NCBI GenBank assembly: GCA_015075185.1
Contig: JABTUW010000003.1
Coordinates: forward strand, 1 to 64,000
Direction: 5' to 3'
Source: Anaerolineales bacterium
GTDB lineage: Bacteria > Chloroflexota > Anaerolineae > 4572-78 > J111
DNA length: 64,000 nt
Below, piece after piece: positions 33,846 through 42,075 of this stretch. Below the pieces are notes generated by a model, which saw nothing but the letters and a program-made list of their open reading frames with translations, ran no database searches and was not told the DNA's origin. The position numbers and the translations under genes are program-made. Position 1 is the first letter of the stretch. Each line of letters opens with the position of its first letter.

Positions 33846-33967
33846 AGCATCCTGAGTAGACCGAGCAGAGCGAGGTCGTATCGAAGGATGCGCGATTAAC
33901 TCGGCCTCAGTCGCAATTAGCACCCTTCGATACGTGCTCCACTTCGTTCCGCACTACTCAGGATGCT
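33846..33967. repeat. Inverted repeat of the AGCATCCTGAGTAG / TATCGAAGG type
   Basis: AGCATCCTGAGTAG at the left is complemented by CTACTCAGGATGCT at the right. Inside, TATCGAAGGATG and CACCCTTCGATA form a second pair. The right outer arm contains the TGA stop of the isochorismatase-like gene (33958), and the left arm lies just upstream of the epimerase-like start. It fills nearly the whole spacer between the two genes. Confidence 0.8.
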
Positions 33968-34596
33968 GCTTGATCATGTCGTCTGGCTAGAGCCTCTAGC
34001 ACTTCATCGCTCGTCAAAACCCAGCCGAATTTAAGGGCAAAATTCTTCAGGGTAGCCGTATGTAAATCGGGGATGTAGGATGAGACGGCGTCAGAGACGA
34101 GGGTGGTTTTGTAGCCGTAATGAAACGCCTCGCGCCCGGTTTCCTCCACACAGATTTGGGTGACCGTGCCGGTAATAATGAGCGCTTCAACCCCCAGTGA
34201 ATGCAGGGTGTCGTCGAGATTGGTGCTGTGGAACGCACCGTAGCCGTACTTGTCCACAATGTAATCGCCCGGCTGAGGATAGATTTCGTCAATCACGTCG
34301 GCACAGTCAAGACTACGGTCCACATCGGCGTAATAGCGCTGGTGGCCGCGCTGGCAAGCCAGCAGCGGCGGCTCCAATTGGGGCGACCACTCCCACATGA
34401 GCGTTCGTTTTGGCCCGGCCAGGAAGCGGGTGTAGATGATCGGCAGGCCGGCCTGGCGGCAGAAGGCGATGAGACGCTGATGCTGCGGGATGGTCAGGCG
34501 GGCATCCGGGACCTCCATCGGTGCGCCCTCACGTACAAAATCGTTCTGCATATCTACAATGACCAGCGCCGGATTGCGCCATTGATCTACGGCCAT
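33958..34596 (-). CDS. Isochorismatase-like cysteine hydrolase
   Basis: 212 residues; GGGGGT lies 4-9 bases upstream of the ATG. The catalytic triad is visible as Asp15 (ALVIVDMQNDFV), Lys116 (YIVDKYGYGAF) and Cys149 (GTVTQICVEETGREAFHYGY), with the non-proline cis-peptide region before it. The family includes nicotinamidase, N-carbamoylsarcosine and biuret/ureidoacrylate amidohydrolases, so amide cleavage is expected. Its place between the LLM flavin enzyme and the epimerase-like gene supports a catabolic role for a C-N bonded compound. The stop codon is supplied by the downstream inverted repeat. Confidence 0.9.
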   Translation of the reverse strand: MAVDQWRNPALVIVDMQNDFVREGAPMEVPDARLTIPQHQRLIAFCRQAGLPIIYTRFLAGPKRTLMWEWSPQLEPPLLACQRGHQRYYADVDRSLDCADVIDEIYPQPGDYIVDKYGYGAFHSTNLDDTLHSLGVEALIITGTVTQICVEETGREAFHYGYKTTLVSDAVSSYIPDLHTATLKNFALKFGWVLTSDEVLEALARRHDQAAS

Positions 34597-34605
34597 AATT
34601 ACCCC

Positions 34606-35601
34606 CTACTTAAAAACCGGCATGACTTCTTTCGCCAGCAAGCGCAACTCGTTCATAATAAAATCGTGCGGGATGCCGGGGAAGTAGAGCCGGCAGATGA
34701 GATGATCTACCCCAAAGGTGTCCACAAACTTTTGCAACTGCTTGATTACCGTCTCGGGGCTACCCACCAAAAAGCGATTGCGGCTGATGGCGTCGAACTG
34801 ATCCACCGGCGACGAGTCCTCGGCCCCAATGAGGGGATGCTTCCACTTGCCGCCGCCATACTCGTCGCGATAGTTAATAAGCAGGTGTTTTTCGGCCATT
34901 TCCCGCGCTCTTTCGTCTGTTTCGGCAATGACGACCTCGCGGGTGAGCGGTGTTGGCTTGCCCGCCGGGTTCAGGCCGGCTTCGCGCAGATTCTGGCGGT
35001 AGACCTCTTGGGCGTCGAGCAGTTTGTCCAGGTTGGCAGTTGGGCCGGGCACCCAGGCGTCGCCAAGGGTGGCGGCCCGGCGCAGGGCCAGCTCGCCCCA
35101 ACCGCCTAACCACAAGGGTGGATGAGGTCGGCTGACTGGGCGTGGTTCGATCTTTAGTCCTGCGACCCGATAATACGCGCCCTGGAAATTGACTTCCTCC
35201 TGCGTCCACAACAGCTTGATGAGCTGAACGGCCTCCTCAAAGCGCGCGCCCCGTTTTTCCATGGGCGCCTGGTACAGGGCAAACTCGTCCGGCTTGTAGC
35301 CGATGGCCGCGCCGAGGATAAAACGCCCATTGGACATAATGTCCAACATGGCCACATCTTCGGCGACGCGGACGGGGTGGTAAAAAGGCATGACCATGAC
35401 ATCGGTGCCAAAGAGAATACGCTCGGTGCGGCTGGCAATGCCGGCCAGGCCGATCAGCGGCGAGGGCCAGTAATGATTTTTGACGCCGTGGTGCTCTTCC
35501 AGCCAGACCGAATCGAACCCTAGCTCTTCTCCGAGTAGTACTTCGGCCAGAAATTCCTGGTAATACGTGCCCCCTTCAGTGGGGATATAACCAATCTTCA
35601 T
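34606..35601 (-). CDS. LLM-class flavin-dependent oxidoreductase (bacterial luciferase-like)
   Basis: 331 residues from the ATG at 35601. AAGGA lies 8 bases upstream, whereas the ATG at 35610 abuts it. The luciferase-like TIM barrel is indicated by ELGFDSVWLEEHHGVKNHYW, MPFYHPVRVAEDVAMLDIMS, NGRFILGAAIGYKPDEFALY and PPLWLGGWGELALRRAATLG. FMN or F420 cannot be distinguished. Monooxygenases of this family open or oxidise organic C-N and C-S compounds. It lies 13 bases after the amidotransferase gene and 10 bases before the isochorismatase-like gene, so the three are probably translated from one message. Confidence 0.9.
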   Translation of the reverse strand: MKIGYIPTEGGTYYQEFLAEVLLGEELGFDSVWLEEHHGVKNHYWPSPLIGLAGIASRTERILFGTDVMVMPFYHPVRVAEDVAMLDIMSNGRFILGAAIGYKPDEFALYQAPMEKRGARFEEAVQLIKLLWTQEEVNFQGAYYRVAGLKIEPRPVSRPHPPLWLGGWGELALRRAATLGDAWVPGPTANLDKLLDAQEVYRQNLREAGLNPAGKPTPLTREVVIAETDERAREMAEKHLLINYRDEYGGGKWKHPLIGAEDSSPVDQFDAISRNRFLVGSPETVIKQLQKFVDTFGVDHLICRLYFPGIPHDFIMNELRLLAKEVMPVFK

Positions 35602-35613
35602 GGGAGTCATCCT

Positions 35614-36324
35614 TCACAGTATGTTGAAAAAATTACGTAACAACTGCGGCGCGATCTCAGTGGGCCGCGCCCCGGCGATCATCGCCTCGTAACTAAAATC
35701 TTGAGGTTCATACACGCGCCGGGTTTTTCGCAAAAAATCACGCCCGGCCTGCGGCGTCACCTCAAAATGGAACTGCGTCCCCCACACCGGCTTGGCCCCG
35801 ATGCGGAAAGCCTGCACAGCCACCCCCGTCGAATAGGCCAAAACTCGCATGTCCGGTTGGGGCAAAACCTCTTCCAAATGAAATTGAAACGACGAGAACT
35901 GTTCCGGCAGCCCCGCAAACAGCGGATCATCTTGTCCATTCCGGCAGACCGGGTACCACCCCAGCTCGACCTGGCGGCTGCGCTGCACGGCTGCTTGACC
36001 ATAATAGGCCCGTCCCAGCAATTGTGCCCCAAAACAGACGCCCAAGACCGGCATCTCCCGCCGCTCGGCCTGCTCGATCAGCTCCAATTCGGCCAAAATC
36101 CAGGGCGCGTCGTCAACAGCCGAGGCCGGCGACCCGGAGATAACCATACCGTCGAACCTATCAAGAGCAACGGGTCGAGCCTCTTTCCAAAAATGGCAGG
36201 CGCTGACGCGACAGCCCAAGGCCCGCAAGGCCTTGCCGAACCAGGCCGTTGCCAAACGGCGCGGGCTGTTGTCCAGAAGCAAAATGCGGGGCGAAGGCTG
36301 TCCGTGCAATCTAACCTCATCCAT
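35614..36324 (-). CDS. Class I glutamine-amidotransferase-type hydrolase (GMP-synthase-like GATase)
   Basis: 236 residues. The triad is visible as Cys97 in MPVLGVCFGAQLLGRAYYG and His186/Glu188 in WGTQFHFEVTP. No synthetase domain is attached. Stand-alone GATase1 proteins include gamma-glutamyl hydrolases: PuuD cleaves gamma-glutamyl-GABA, and a related protein accompanies GlnA4 and an aldehyde dehydrogenase in actinobacteria. Here the gene follows a GS-like ligase, a flavin oxidoreductase and an aldehyde dehydrogenase, so hydrolysis of a gamma-glutamyl product is a plausible role. The GVCFGAQLL motif is closer to GMP-synthase-like GATases than to PuuD, so this is inference. No clear ribosome site is seen. 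Confidence 0.85.
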   Translation of the reverse strand: MDEVRLHGQPSPRILLLDNSPRRLATAWFGKALRALGCRVSACHFWKEARPVALDRFDGMVISGSPASAVDDAPWILAELELIEQAERREMPVLGVCFGAQLLGRAYYGQAAVQRSRQVELGWYPVCRNGQDDPLFAGLPEQFSSFQFHLEEVLPQPDMRVLAYSTGVAVQAFRIGAKPVWGTQFHFEVTPQAGRDFLRKTRRVYEPQDFSYEAMIAGARPTEIAPQLLRNFFNIL

Positions 36325-36435
36325 TCAAAGGCACGAGGCTGAAGGCGTCGTGCTGAGAGAGCGAAGCCCTGACGGGCTGCAATTTTAGCTCGAAAGCTTT
36401 GTTCTTTGAGTGTGGCGGCTTCAGCCCCATGCTTC

Positions 36436-37884
36436 TCAACTACCCGGAAAAATATGCACGCCTTTGACCGTCGTAAACTCTTCCAGCCCCTCGATCCCCA
36501 GTTCGCGCCCGACGCCACTGTCTTTGTTGCCACCCACCGGAATCTCCGGGAAGGACTTGTTCCAGACATTGATCCAGACTGTGCCGGCGTTCAAGCGCCG
36601 GGCGCAGGCATGGGCTGCGTCGAGATTATTGGTCCAGATCCCGGCGGTCAGGCCAAACGACGAGTCGTTGGCCAGCTCAATGGCCTCATCCAACTCGCGG
36701 TAAGGCATCACCACCACTACCGGCCCGAAAATTTCCTCATCCACAATGCGCATCCCCCGCCGGACCTCACTAAAAATTGTGGGCGAGAGATAGTAGCCCT
36801 GATCATAGACGCCGCCCTGGAGGCGCTCGCCGCCGCTTTCCAGCCGCGCACCCTCCTTTTTGCCGGACTCGATGTAGCCCAGCACCGTTTCGAGTTGGGC
36901 AGCCGAGACCAGCGGTCCCATGTCAGCCTGGGCATCAAAGGTCGCCCCCACCCGGATCGCCTGAGTTTTGGTTTTGAAGCGCTGCATAAAGTCGTCGTAG
37001 ATGGCTTCGTGCAGCAGCAGCCGCGAGGGCACGTTACACTGCTGCCCGGCGTTGTAGAAAACCTCCAGCGCCCCGCCGACCGCTTTATCTAAGTTCGCGT
37101 CGTGATGGACAATCATCGGCGATTTGCCGCCCAATTCCAGCGACACCCGCTTGAGCGTGGGGGCCGCCTGGGCCAGCAACCGTTTGCCGGTGCTGGTCTC
37201 GCCGGTAAAGGCAATAGCGTTAACCAGATGGCTCTTGACCAGCGCCTCCCCAACCACTGCTCCCGGCCCGGTGACGACGTTGTAGACCCCTTTAGGCAGC
37301 CCAACTTCGGCCAGCATTGCTCCCAGTTCCAGGCAGGTAATGGGGGTATAACTGGCCGGTTTGACCACCATGGTGCAGCCGGCAGCCAAAGCCGCCGCCA
37401 CCTTCCAGGCCGACAGCACCAGGGGAAAGTTCCACGGGCTGATAATGCCGACCACGCCCAGCGGCTCACGCAGGGTCAGGCTGAGGGACTCCGCCGAACT
37501 CAGCACGCTGCGGCCATGCACGTTACGGGCCATGCCGGCGTAGTAGTCGAACACGTCGGCCACGTACCAGTTGAGCCAGGTCACGGTGTGATATGGCAGA
37601 CCCACCTGGGACGCTTCCTGACGCGCCGTTTCGTCGGCCCGCTCGCGCAGCAGGTCGGCGACCTTGTGCAAAACGGCGGCCCGTTCTCCACCGCTCATGC
37701 GCGGCCACGGACCTTGATCAAACGCCTCACAGGCAACCTGAATGGCCTGCTCCGTATCGTGGGCGTTACCCTTGGCAAACACGCCGACCAGTTCGCCGGT
37801 GGCCGGGCTGCGGCGCTCGTAGGTTTCGCCCGCTGCTGAGGGCAGCCACTCACCGCCGATGTATAGTTGATATTCACTTTTCAT
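36436..37884 (-). CDS. NAD(P)-dependent aldehyde dehydrogenase
   Basis: 482 residues from the ATG at 37884, with AGGA 8 bases upstream. It is a complete ALDH: ISPWNFPLVLSAWKVAAALA, AFTGETSTGKRLLAQAAP, the general base Glu250 (VSLELGGKSPMIV), the nucleophile Cys283 (NAGQQCNVPSRLLLHEAI) and EEIFGPVVVVMPYREL. Substrate range in this family is broad (betaine, gamma-aminobutyraldehyde and gamma-glutamyl-aminoaldehydes). In this array it would take the aldehyde formed by the GMC oxidoreductase. A 36-bp perfect hairpin separates it from the SRPBCC-fusion gene. 111 bases with small hairpins separate it from the amidotransferase. Confidence 0.93.
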   Translation of the reverse strand: MKSEYQLYIGGEWLPSAAGETYERRSPATGELVGVFAKGNAHDTEQAIQVACEAFDQGPWPRMSGGERAAVLHKVADLLRERADETARQEASQVGLPYHTVTWLNWYVADVFDYYAGMARNVHGRSVLSSAESLSLTLREPLGVVGIISPWNFPLVLSAWKVAAALAAGCTMVVKPASYTPITCLELGAMLAEVGLPKGVYNVVTGPGAVVGEALVKSHLVNAIAFTGETSTGKRLLAQAAPTLKRVSLELGGKSPMIVHHDANLDKAVGGALEVFYNAGQQCNVPSRLLLHEAIYDDFMQRFKTKTQAIRVGATFDAQADMGPLVSAAQLETVLGYIESGKKEGARLESGGERLQGGVYDQGYYLSPTIFSEVRRGMRIVDEEIFGPVVVVMPYRELDEAIELANDSSFGLTAGIWTNNLDAAHACARRLNAGTVWINVWNKSFPEIPVGGNKDSGVGRELGIEGLEEFTTVKGVHIFPGS

Positions 37885-37896
37885 ACATCTATCCTG

Positions 37897-37932
37897 TTTC
37901 GGAGTGTCAAAGTGTACTTTGACACTCCGAAA
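37897..37932. repeat. Perfect 17-bp palindromic hairpin
   Basis: TTTCGGAGTGTCAAAGT and ACTTTGACACTCCGAAA are exact complements separated only by GT. The hairpin lies 13 bases upstream of the aldehyde dehydrogenase ATG and next to its ribosome site, and 8 bases past the preceding stop. It could attenuate transcription or hide or expose the ribosome site. It lacks a T tract, so it is not a classical terminator. Confidence 0.8.
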
Positions 37933-37940
37933 ATCCATCC

Positions 37941-39008
37941 TTACTGGGCGCTAGTTTGAAACATCTGCCCCATAAACTGTTGTACTTGATCAAAGTCACG
38001 ATAACCACCCGCCTCAAACGACGGGCCGGGAAAGCCGATCCGCTGCCAGGTGTCGGGGTGGGTGCAGTACAGAAAAACGACATCCTCCCACAAGGCGCTG
38101 AAAAAGGATGAGGGTTTGACCCCGTCCCAATCCGCGCCGTTGGCCCGGTTCTGCCGCACCGCTTCCAGCAGCGCCGTGCGCTCGGCCGGCGATAAATCCA
38201 CAAAGCCAGGCTTGTTGAACTCGCTCCGGGCCATCTGGTCAACGGCCTGCAAAGCCGTCACGTAAAGCGCCTCGCGCCCGGCCTCGTAACGCGCCCGCAT
38301 TTCGACCACGCTGACAAAGCCCATATCCTGCACCCCGGCGTCAAAATCGTCGGGTGGGAGCATGGTCGAGGCCAAAGCCTCCAGCGTTTGCAGGAAATGT
38401 TCATTCTGAAGAAAGGCCGGTTTGGCCGAAACCTGTCGTTCCTCGGCGGCAGGCTGACTCGTGCCGCTGCCGGAAATCCGCGCCCACAGCCGCTTTAACC
38501 AGCCCAGGAACCCACTCGCCTCCTTAATTCGAGGGCGAGCCGGGGGAACACCGCCGCTGCGCTGCAACGCTTCCGCCCGCGCACTGAACGCAGCGATCAA
38601 TTTGTCGGTTTTGTTCTGGACATATTTGCCGGTCATCCGCAGTAACCACTCGCCGCGGGCGTGGGTTTCGGCGTGAAGGGTCAGAGTGACCCGCGTCTGC
38701 TCCGGGGTGCGACCCTCTTCAACCAGCCAACTGCCGGTCAGCGCATCCACTGGGCCTTCGATCAGTTCAAAATGAACGGCCTGATCTGGCGTCTCGACCA
38801 CCTTCAACGTTGCCGAGACAGTCAAAATGGCGGCCCGAGCCACAAATTTATACAGGTCGCCTTGGCGGGTGACCGAAACGAGATCATTCACAAATTCAGG
38901 ATAGGCTTCCATATCGGCCAGCACCCGATAGACGATTTCTTTAGAAGCGGTGATACTGTGGGTGATGGAAAAATCGAATTTATTGTCGGCAATCTGCCAA
39001 GTTACCAT
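37941..39008 (-). CDS. SRPBCC-domain / gluconate 2-dehydrogenase subunit 3-like fusion
   Basis: 355 residues. Residues about 5-150 are an SRPBCC (START/polyketide-cyclase-like) lipid-pocket domain: FSITHSITASKEIVYRVLAD, YPEFVNDLVSVTRQGD, VHFELIEGPVDALTGSW. After a linker (about 155-205) the C-terminal part resembles gluconate 2-dehydrogenase subunit 3: FLQTLEALASTMLPPDDFDA, FSALWEDVVFLYCTHPDTWQ, RIGFPGPSFEAGGYRDFDQV. Subunit 3 proteins escort or complete GMC-type flavoprotein dehydrogenases and usually carry a Tat signal, which is missing here. The GMC gene is directly upstream (57-base gap), so the two probably form one enzyme. The SRPBCC part may present a hydrophobic substrate or quinone; this is inference. 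Confidence 0.85.
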   Translation of the reverse strand: MVTWQIADNKFDFSITHSITASKEIVYRVLADMEAYPEFVNDLVSVTRQGDLYKFVARAAILTVSATLKVVETPDQAVHFELIEGPVDALTGSWLVEEGRTPEQTRVTLTLHAETHARGEWLLRMTGKYVQNKTDKLIAAFSARAEALQRSGGVPPARPRIKEASGFLGWLKRLWARISGSGTSQPAAEERQVSAKPAFLQNEHFLQTLEALASTMLPPDDFDAGVQDMGFVSVVEMRARYEAGREALYVTALQAVDQMARSEFNKPGFVDLSPAERTALLEAVRQNRANGADWDGVKPSSFFSALWEDVVFLYCTHPDTWQRIGFPGPSFEAGGYRDFDQVQQFMGQMFQTSAQ

Positions 39009-39018
39009 AAAAACATCA

Positions 39019-39062
39019 CTCTTTCCCCCTCCCCCTGGCAGGGAGAGGAGTTAGGGAAGAGG
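39019..39062. repeat. CTCTTTCCCCCTCCCCCTGG-type inverted repeat
   Basis: CTCTTTCCCCCTCCCCCT and AGGGAGAGGAGTTAGGGAAG form an imperfect stem around GGC. It fills the gap between the GMC stop (39066) and the SRPBCC-fusion start (39008). The same C-rich/G-rich style of palindrome occurs inside the XRE-ATPase gene at 51919-51949. Confidence 0.7.
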
Positions 39063-39065
39063 GTC

Positions 39066-40625
39066 CTAATTCAAATTACCCATTTTGGCCTGCTCAATGA
39101 TGTAGTGTGAAGCCCGCAAGGTGATAGCCATCGCGGTCAGGGTGATGTTGGCTCCGCCGCCGCTGGGAAAGACGCTGGTATCGGTTACAAAGAGGTTGGG
39201 AATATCGTGTGACTGGCAAAATGAGTTGATGACCGAGGTGTGCGGGTCATGGCCCATGCGCACCGTACCCATCGGGTGCGCCGACGAAACCGGACCGCCC
39301 TGCACGCGCCATGCTCCCGCGGCTTCCAGGGTTTCTCTGGCCTGCTGGATGCCGTGCTGGATCAGGGCACGGTCGTTGTCGGCCCAACTGTGCTTGAGGT
39401 GGGCTACCGGCAGGCCATGCTTATCTTTCGCTTCCGGGTCGAGCGTAACCGTGTTATCGTCGTTGGGCAGGCCCTCCCCGCAGACCCACCAGCCGCCGGC
39501 ATAGGCGTAATAGCGAATCATCTCCTTGAGGTCAGCGCCCCACAGATTCATCATATTGGAGGCATAGAAAAAGGGGCCAGGTACAAAATTTTCCAGGGTG
39601 TAGCCCCGGGCAAAGTCGCGCTGACCGTCGGTCTCGTACCAATCCTGGGCCAGCAGATTACCCATCACCGGGCCTTTGAAGCCATTGAGCGGCTCGTTAA
39701 ATAGGCCGGTGACCGTGCAGGTGGGGTGAGCCATAAAATTTTTGCCGACCAGCCCACTGGAATTGGCCAGCCCTACCGGGAAGGTATTGTTGGCCGAGAG
39801 TAATAACAAACGCGGTGTTTCGATGGCATGCGCGGCGACGACGACCAGCCGCGCCCGGATTTGGTGGGTCTGACCCTGGGCGTCAAAATACGAAGCGCCC
39901 GTCACCCGGTTACGGCGGGCATCGTACTCAATCCGAAAGACGGTGGACTCGGGCAGAATTCGCGCGCCGCACGCTTCGGCCAGGGGCACGTGGGTAAAGA
40001 GCGTGGTAGATTTGGCGCTGCTGCGACAGCCCTGCATGCAAAAACCGCAGTTGATACATGCCTCGCGACCTCGATAGGCCACCGAGGCAATCGCCAGCGG
40101 GCCGTGCAGGGGATGCCCGCCCAGTTTTTCAACACCTCGAGCCAGCACCTGGGCTTGGTAGCTGAACGGCAGCGGCGGCATGGGGAAGGGGCCGCGCGGC
40201 GCTTCCCAGGGATTCTCCCCCACCTGGCCCGCCACCCCAAAATCGCACTCAACCTGCTCGTAGTAGGGAGCCAGGTCCGCATAGGTGAGCGGCCAATCCA
40301 CCCCAACCCCATCTATGGAGGCGATCCTGAAATCATTGACGTGAAAACGCGGCGTCACCCCGCACCAAACCAGCGTCCCCCCGCCCACGCCGCTGCCCGA
40401 CCAGGGATGGATGGGGTCCTGGCCGCTGGTCACGCGCTGGCCGCTCCAGAGCAGCTTGAGCATTTCGGCTTCGTCGTTCTCGAAGTCTACTTTGGGGTTG
40501 TAGCGCGGCCCGGCCTCCAGCCCGACCACCGAAAAGCCGGCCTCGGCCAGTTCCTTAGCCATCAGGCCGCCGCACGCGCCCACCCCGACAATGCAGACAT
40601 CTACGATTTCGCTTAAATCAACCAC
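39066..40625 (-). CDS. GMC-family FAD oxidoreductase (gluconate-dehydrogenase-like large subunit)
   Basis: 519 residues from a GTG at 40625 that follows the ligase stop by one base; GGAG lies about 10 bases upstream within the ligase gene. The N-terminal FAD Rossmann motif is CIVGVGACGGLMAKELAEAG with GLEAGPRY. Further features are GSGVGGGTLVWCGVTPRFH, the cysteine cluster CINCGFCMQGC (ferredoxin-like, seen in some membrane dehydrogenase GMCs) and a C-terminal GMC region with the catalytic-type His in SSAHPMGTVRMG and ANITLTAMAITLRASHYII. It should oxidise an alcohol to an aldehyde and pass electrons to quinone or cytochrome rather than O2. The aldehyde dehydrogenase downstream is the natural next step. 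Confidence 0.92.
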   Translation of the reverse strand: MVDLSEIVDVCIVGVGACGGLMAKELAEAGFSVVGLEAGPRYNPKVDFENDEAEMLKLLWSGQRVTSGQDPIHPWSGSGVGGGTLVWCGVTPRFHVNDFRIASIDGVGVDWPLTYADLAPYYEQVECDFGVAGQVGENPWEAPRGPFPMPPLPFSYQAQVLARGVEKLGGHPLHGPLAIASVAYRGREACINCGFCMQGCRSSAKSTTLFTHVPLAEACGARILPESTVFRIEYDARRNRVTGASYFDAQGQTHQIRARLVVVAAHAIETPRLLLLSANNTFPVGLANSSGLVGKNFMAHPTCTVTGLFNEPLNGFKGPVMGNLLAQDWYETDGQRDFARGYTLENFVPGPFFYASNMMNLWGADLKEMIRYYAYAGGWWVCGEGLPNDDNTVTLDPEAKDKHGLPVAHLKHSWADNDRALIQHGIQQARETLEAAGAWRVQGGPVSSAHPMGTVRMGHDPHTSVINSFCQSHDIPNLFVTDTSVFPSGGGANITLTAMAITLRASHYIIEQAKMGNLN

Positions 40626-40626
40626 C

Positions 40627-41985
40627 TTAAATCAACTCCATAAATTCGCGGCGCTCCCAGGGATCAACCCGGCTATGCCACTCGGCGGTGCCGTAATCAG
40701 GGATGACTGCTTTGGCTTTGGCAATCTCGTACTCTTTGTCAACGATGAAGGTCTGCATTCCCTCGCGGGTCAACAGGTCGAGCAGAGCCTCGTCATTGCG
40801 GAGCGCGGCCAGGGACTCTTCGAGGGTCGTCGGTGTTTTGGGCAGGTCGGTCAACTTATAGGCGTTGGTCGCAATTGGGGCCGGGGGTTCGATTTGGTGG
40901 CGAATGCCATCCAGTCCGGCAGCGAGGCTGGCCGCCGCCACCAAATATGGGTTGCTGCTACCGCAGGCCATGCGGTTTTCGATGTGAGTCCCCTTACCGC
41001 GCCAGGCTTTGACCCGGATGCCGACGCTGCGGTTTTCGTGGCCCCAGGAGATGGTATTGGGGGCGTAGCTGTTGGGCTGGTAACGCTTGGAACAGTTGAC
41101 CGTCGGAGCCAGAAAGGCGGCCAGAGCACAGGCGTGAGCCAGTTGCCCGCCAATGAACCAGCGGCAAAGCTGCGACAGGCCATCGGCACTGTTTGGGTCG
41201 TAGAAAGCGTTTTCGCCAGTCTTTGCATCCAAGAGGCTGATATGAAAGTGGCTGCCGTTGGCGCTTTTGTCAATCCAGGGCTTGGTCATCATCGTAATCA
41301 ACAGGCCGTGCCTGGCCCCGATCTCCTTGAGACCGTTCTTCCAGGTAAAGGATTGGTCGGCGGCGGCAATCCCGTCGGCGGGGCTGTAGTTGATTTCGTA
41401 TTGGGCCGGTCCCCACTCGGTGTTACAGGTAGTAATCTCAATGCCCATCTGGGTCATGGTGCGCTGGATATCACGCAGAATGGGATGAGCTTCGTGTTTG
41501 AAGGTGGTCATAATCTGATGCCCGCCGAAAATTGGCTCTTTGGTTTCGGCGTTGAGGAGGTAAAATTCATATTCGTGGCCGCTGCGACAGGTAAAGCCCA
41601 TCTCTTGGGCGACATCAAGAATATGTTTGAACACATGGCGCGAAGAACCCAGGGCCGGACGGCCATCGTAGAAATGGAGATCACCCAGGACACGAGCCGT
41701 ATGATCCGCCCAGGGCACCACTTTGAAGGTGGACAGGTCGGGCCGGAAGACCAGGTCGGCAAAAGTCAGGTCTTCGGCGTAGCCGCTACCCTGCCAGGCC
41801 ACATCGGCCTGAGCATCCCAGGTCAGCAGGTCGCTGACCATGGCCAATCCCTTTTCCACCACCCGCTCAAAGTTAGCCAGGGCGACCAGCTTACCCCGCG
41901 AAATGCCGTTAATATCGGGCGACTCAAAGCGAATAAACTCGATCTTGTTTTGCTCGATGATTTTCATTACTTCGGATAGGTCCAT
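40627..41985 (-). CDS. Glutamine-synthetase-family ligase (gamma-glutamyl-amine ligase candidate)
   Basis: 452 residues from the ATG at 41985, which has GGAAG 8 bases upstream; a GTG six bases earlier would be too close. GS motifs are present: HEYEFYLLN, EWGPAQYEINYSPADG (metal Glu), NGSHFHISLLD (ATP region), APTVNCSKRYQPNSYAP and NRSVGIRVKAWRGKGTHIEN. The Tyr adenylylation site region of GlnA I-beta is not evident. GS-like enzymes such as PuuA, IpuC and GlnA4 attach glutamate to putrescine, isopropylamine or ethanolamine instead of ammonia. The downstream GMC oxidase, aldehyde dehydrogenase and GATase strongly suggest this role rather than nitrogen assimilation. Confidence 0.9.
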   Translation of the reverse strand: MDLSEVMKIIEQNKIEFIRFESPDINGISRGKLVALANFERVVEKGLAMVSDLLTWDAQADVAWQGSGYAEDLTFADLVFRPDLSTFKVVPWADHTARVLGDLHFYDGRPALGSSRHVFKHILDVAQEMGFTCRSGHEYEFYLLNAETKEPIFGGHQIMTTFKHEAHPILRDIQRTMTQMGIEITTCNTEWGPAQYEINYSPADGIAAADQSFTWKNGLKEIGARHGLLITMMTKPWIDKSANGSHFHISLLDAKTGENAFYDPNSADGLSQLCRWFIGGQLAHACALAAFLAPTVNCSKRYQPNSYAPNTISWGHENRSVGIRVKAWRGKGTHIENRMACGSSNPYLVAAASLAAGLDGIRHQIEPPAPIATNAYKLTDLPKTPTTLEESLAALRNDEALLDLLTREGMQTFIVDKEYEIAKAKAVIPDYGTAEWHSRVDPWERREFMELI

Positions 41986-42075
41986 TGCCACATCTTCCTT
42001 TCCCTAAGATTTGACGGGAGCGTCGCTAGAAGAGGCAGTGAGAAGTGAGGCGAAGCAAAAACATCAATGGACACC

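Noticed and set aside
36325..36435. Small gene between the aldehyde dehydrogenase and the amidotransferase
   Set aside because: The 111 bases hold only small hairpins (GCACGA...TCGTGC, AGCCCTGACGGGCT) and no open frame with a ribosome site.
40591..41979. 462-codon open frame on the plus strand
   Set aside because: It is entirely antisense to the GS-like ligase, whose motifs are intact. No ribosome site or recognisable motif.
40627..41985. Assimilatory glutamine synthetase glnA
   Set aside because: Context (flavin oxidase, ALDH, GATase, importer) and the lack of an evident adenylylation region favour a gamma-glutamyl-amine ligase. No glnA symbol is given.
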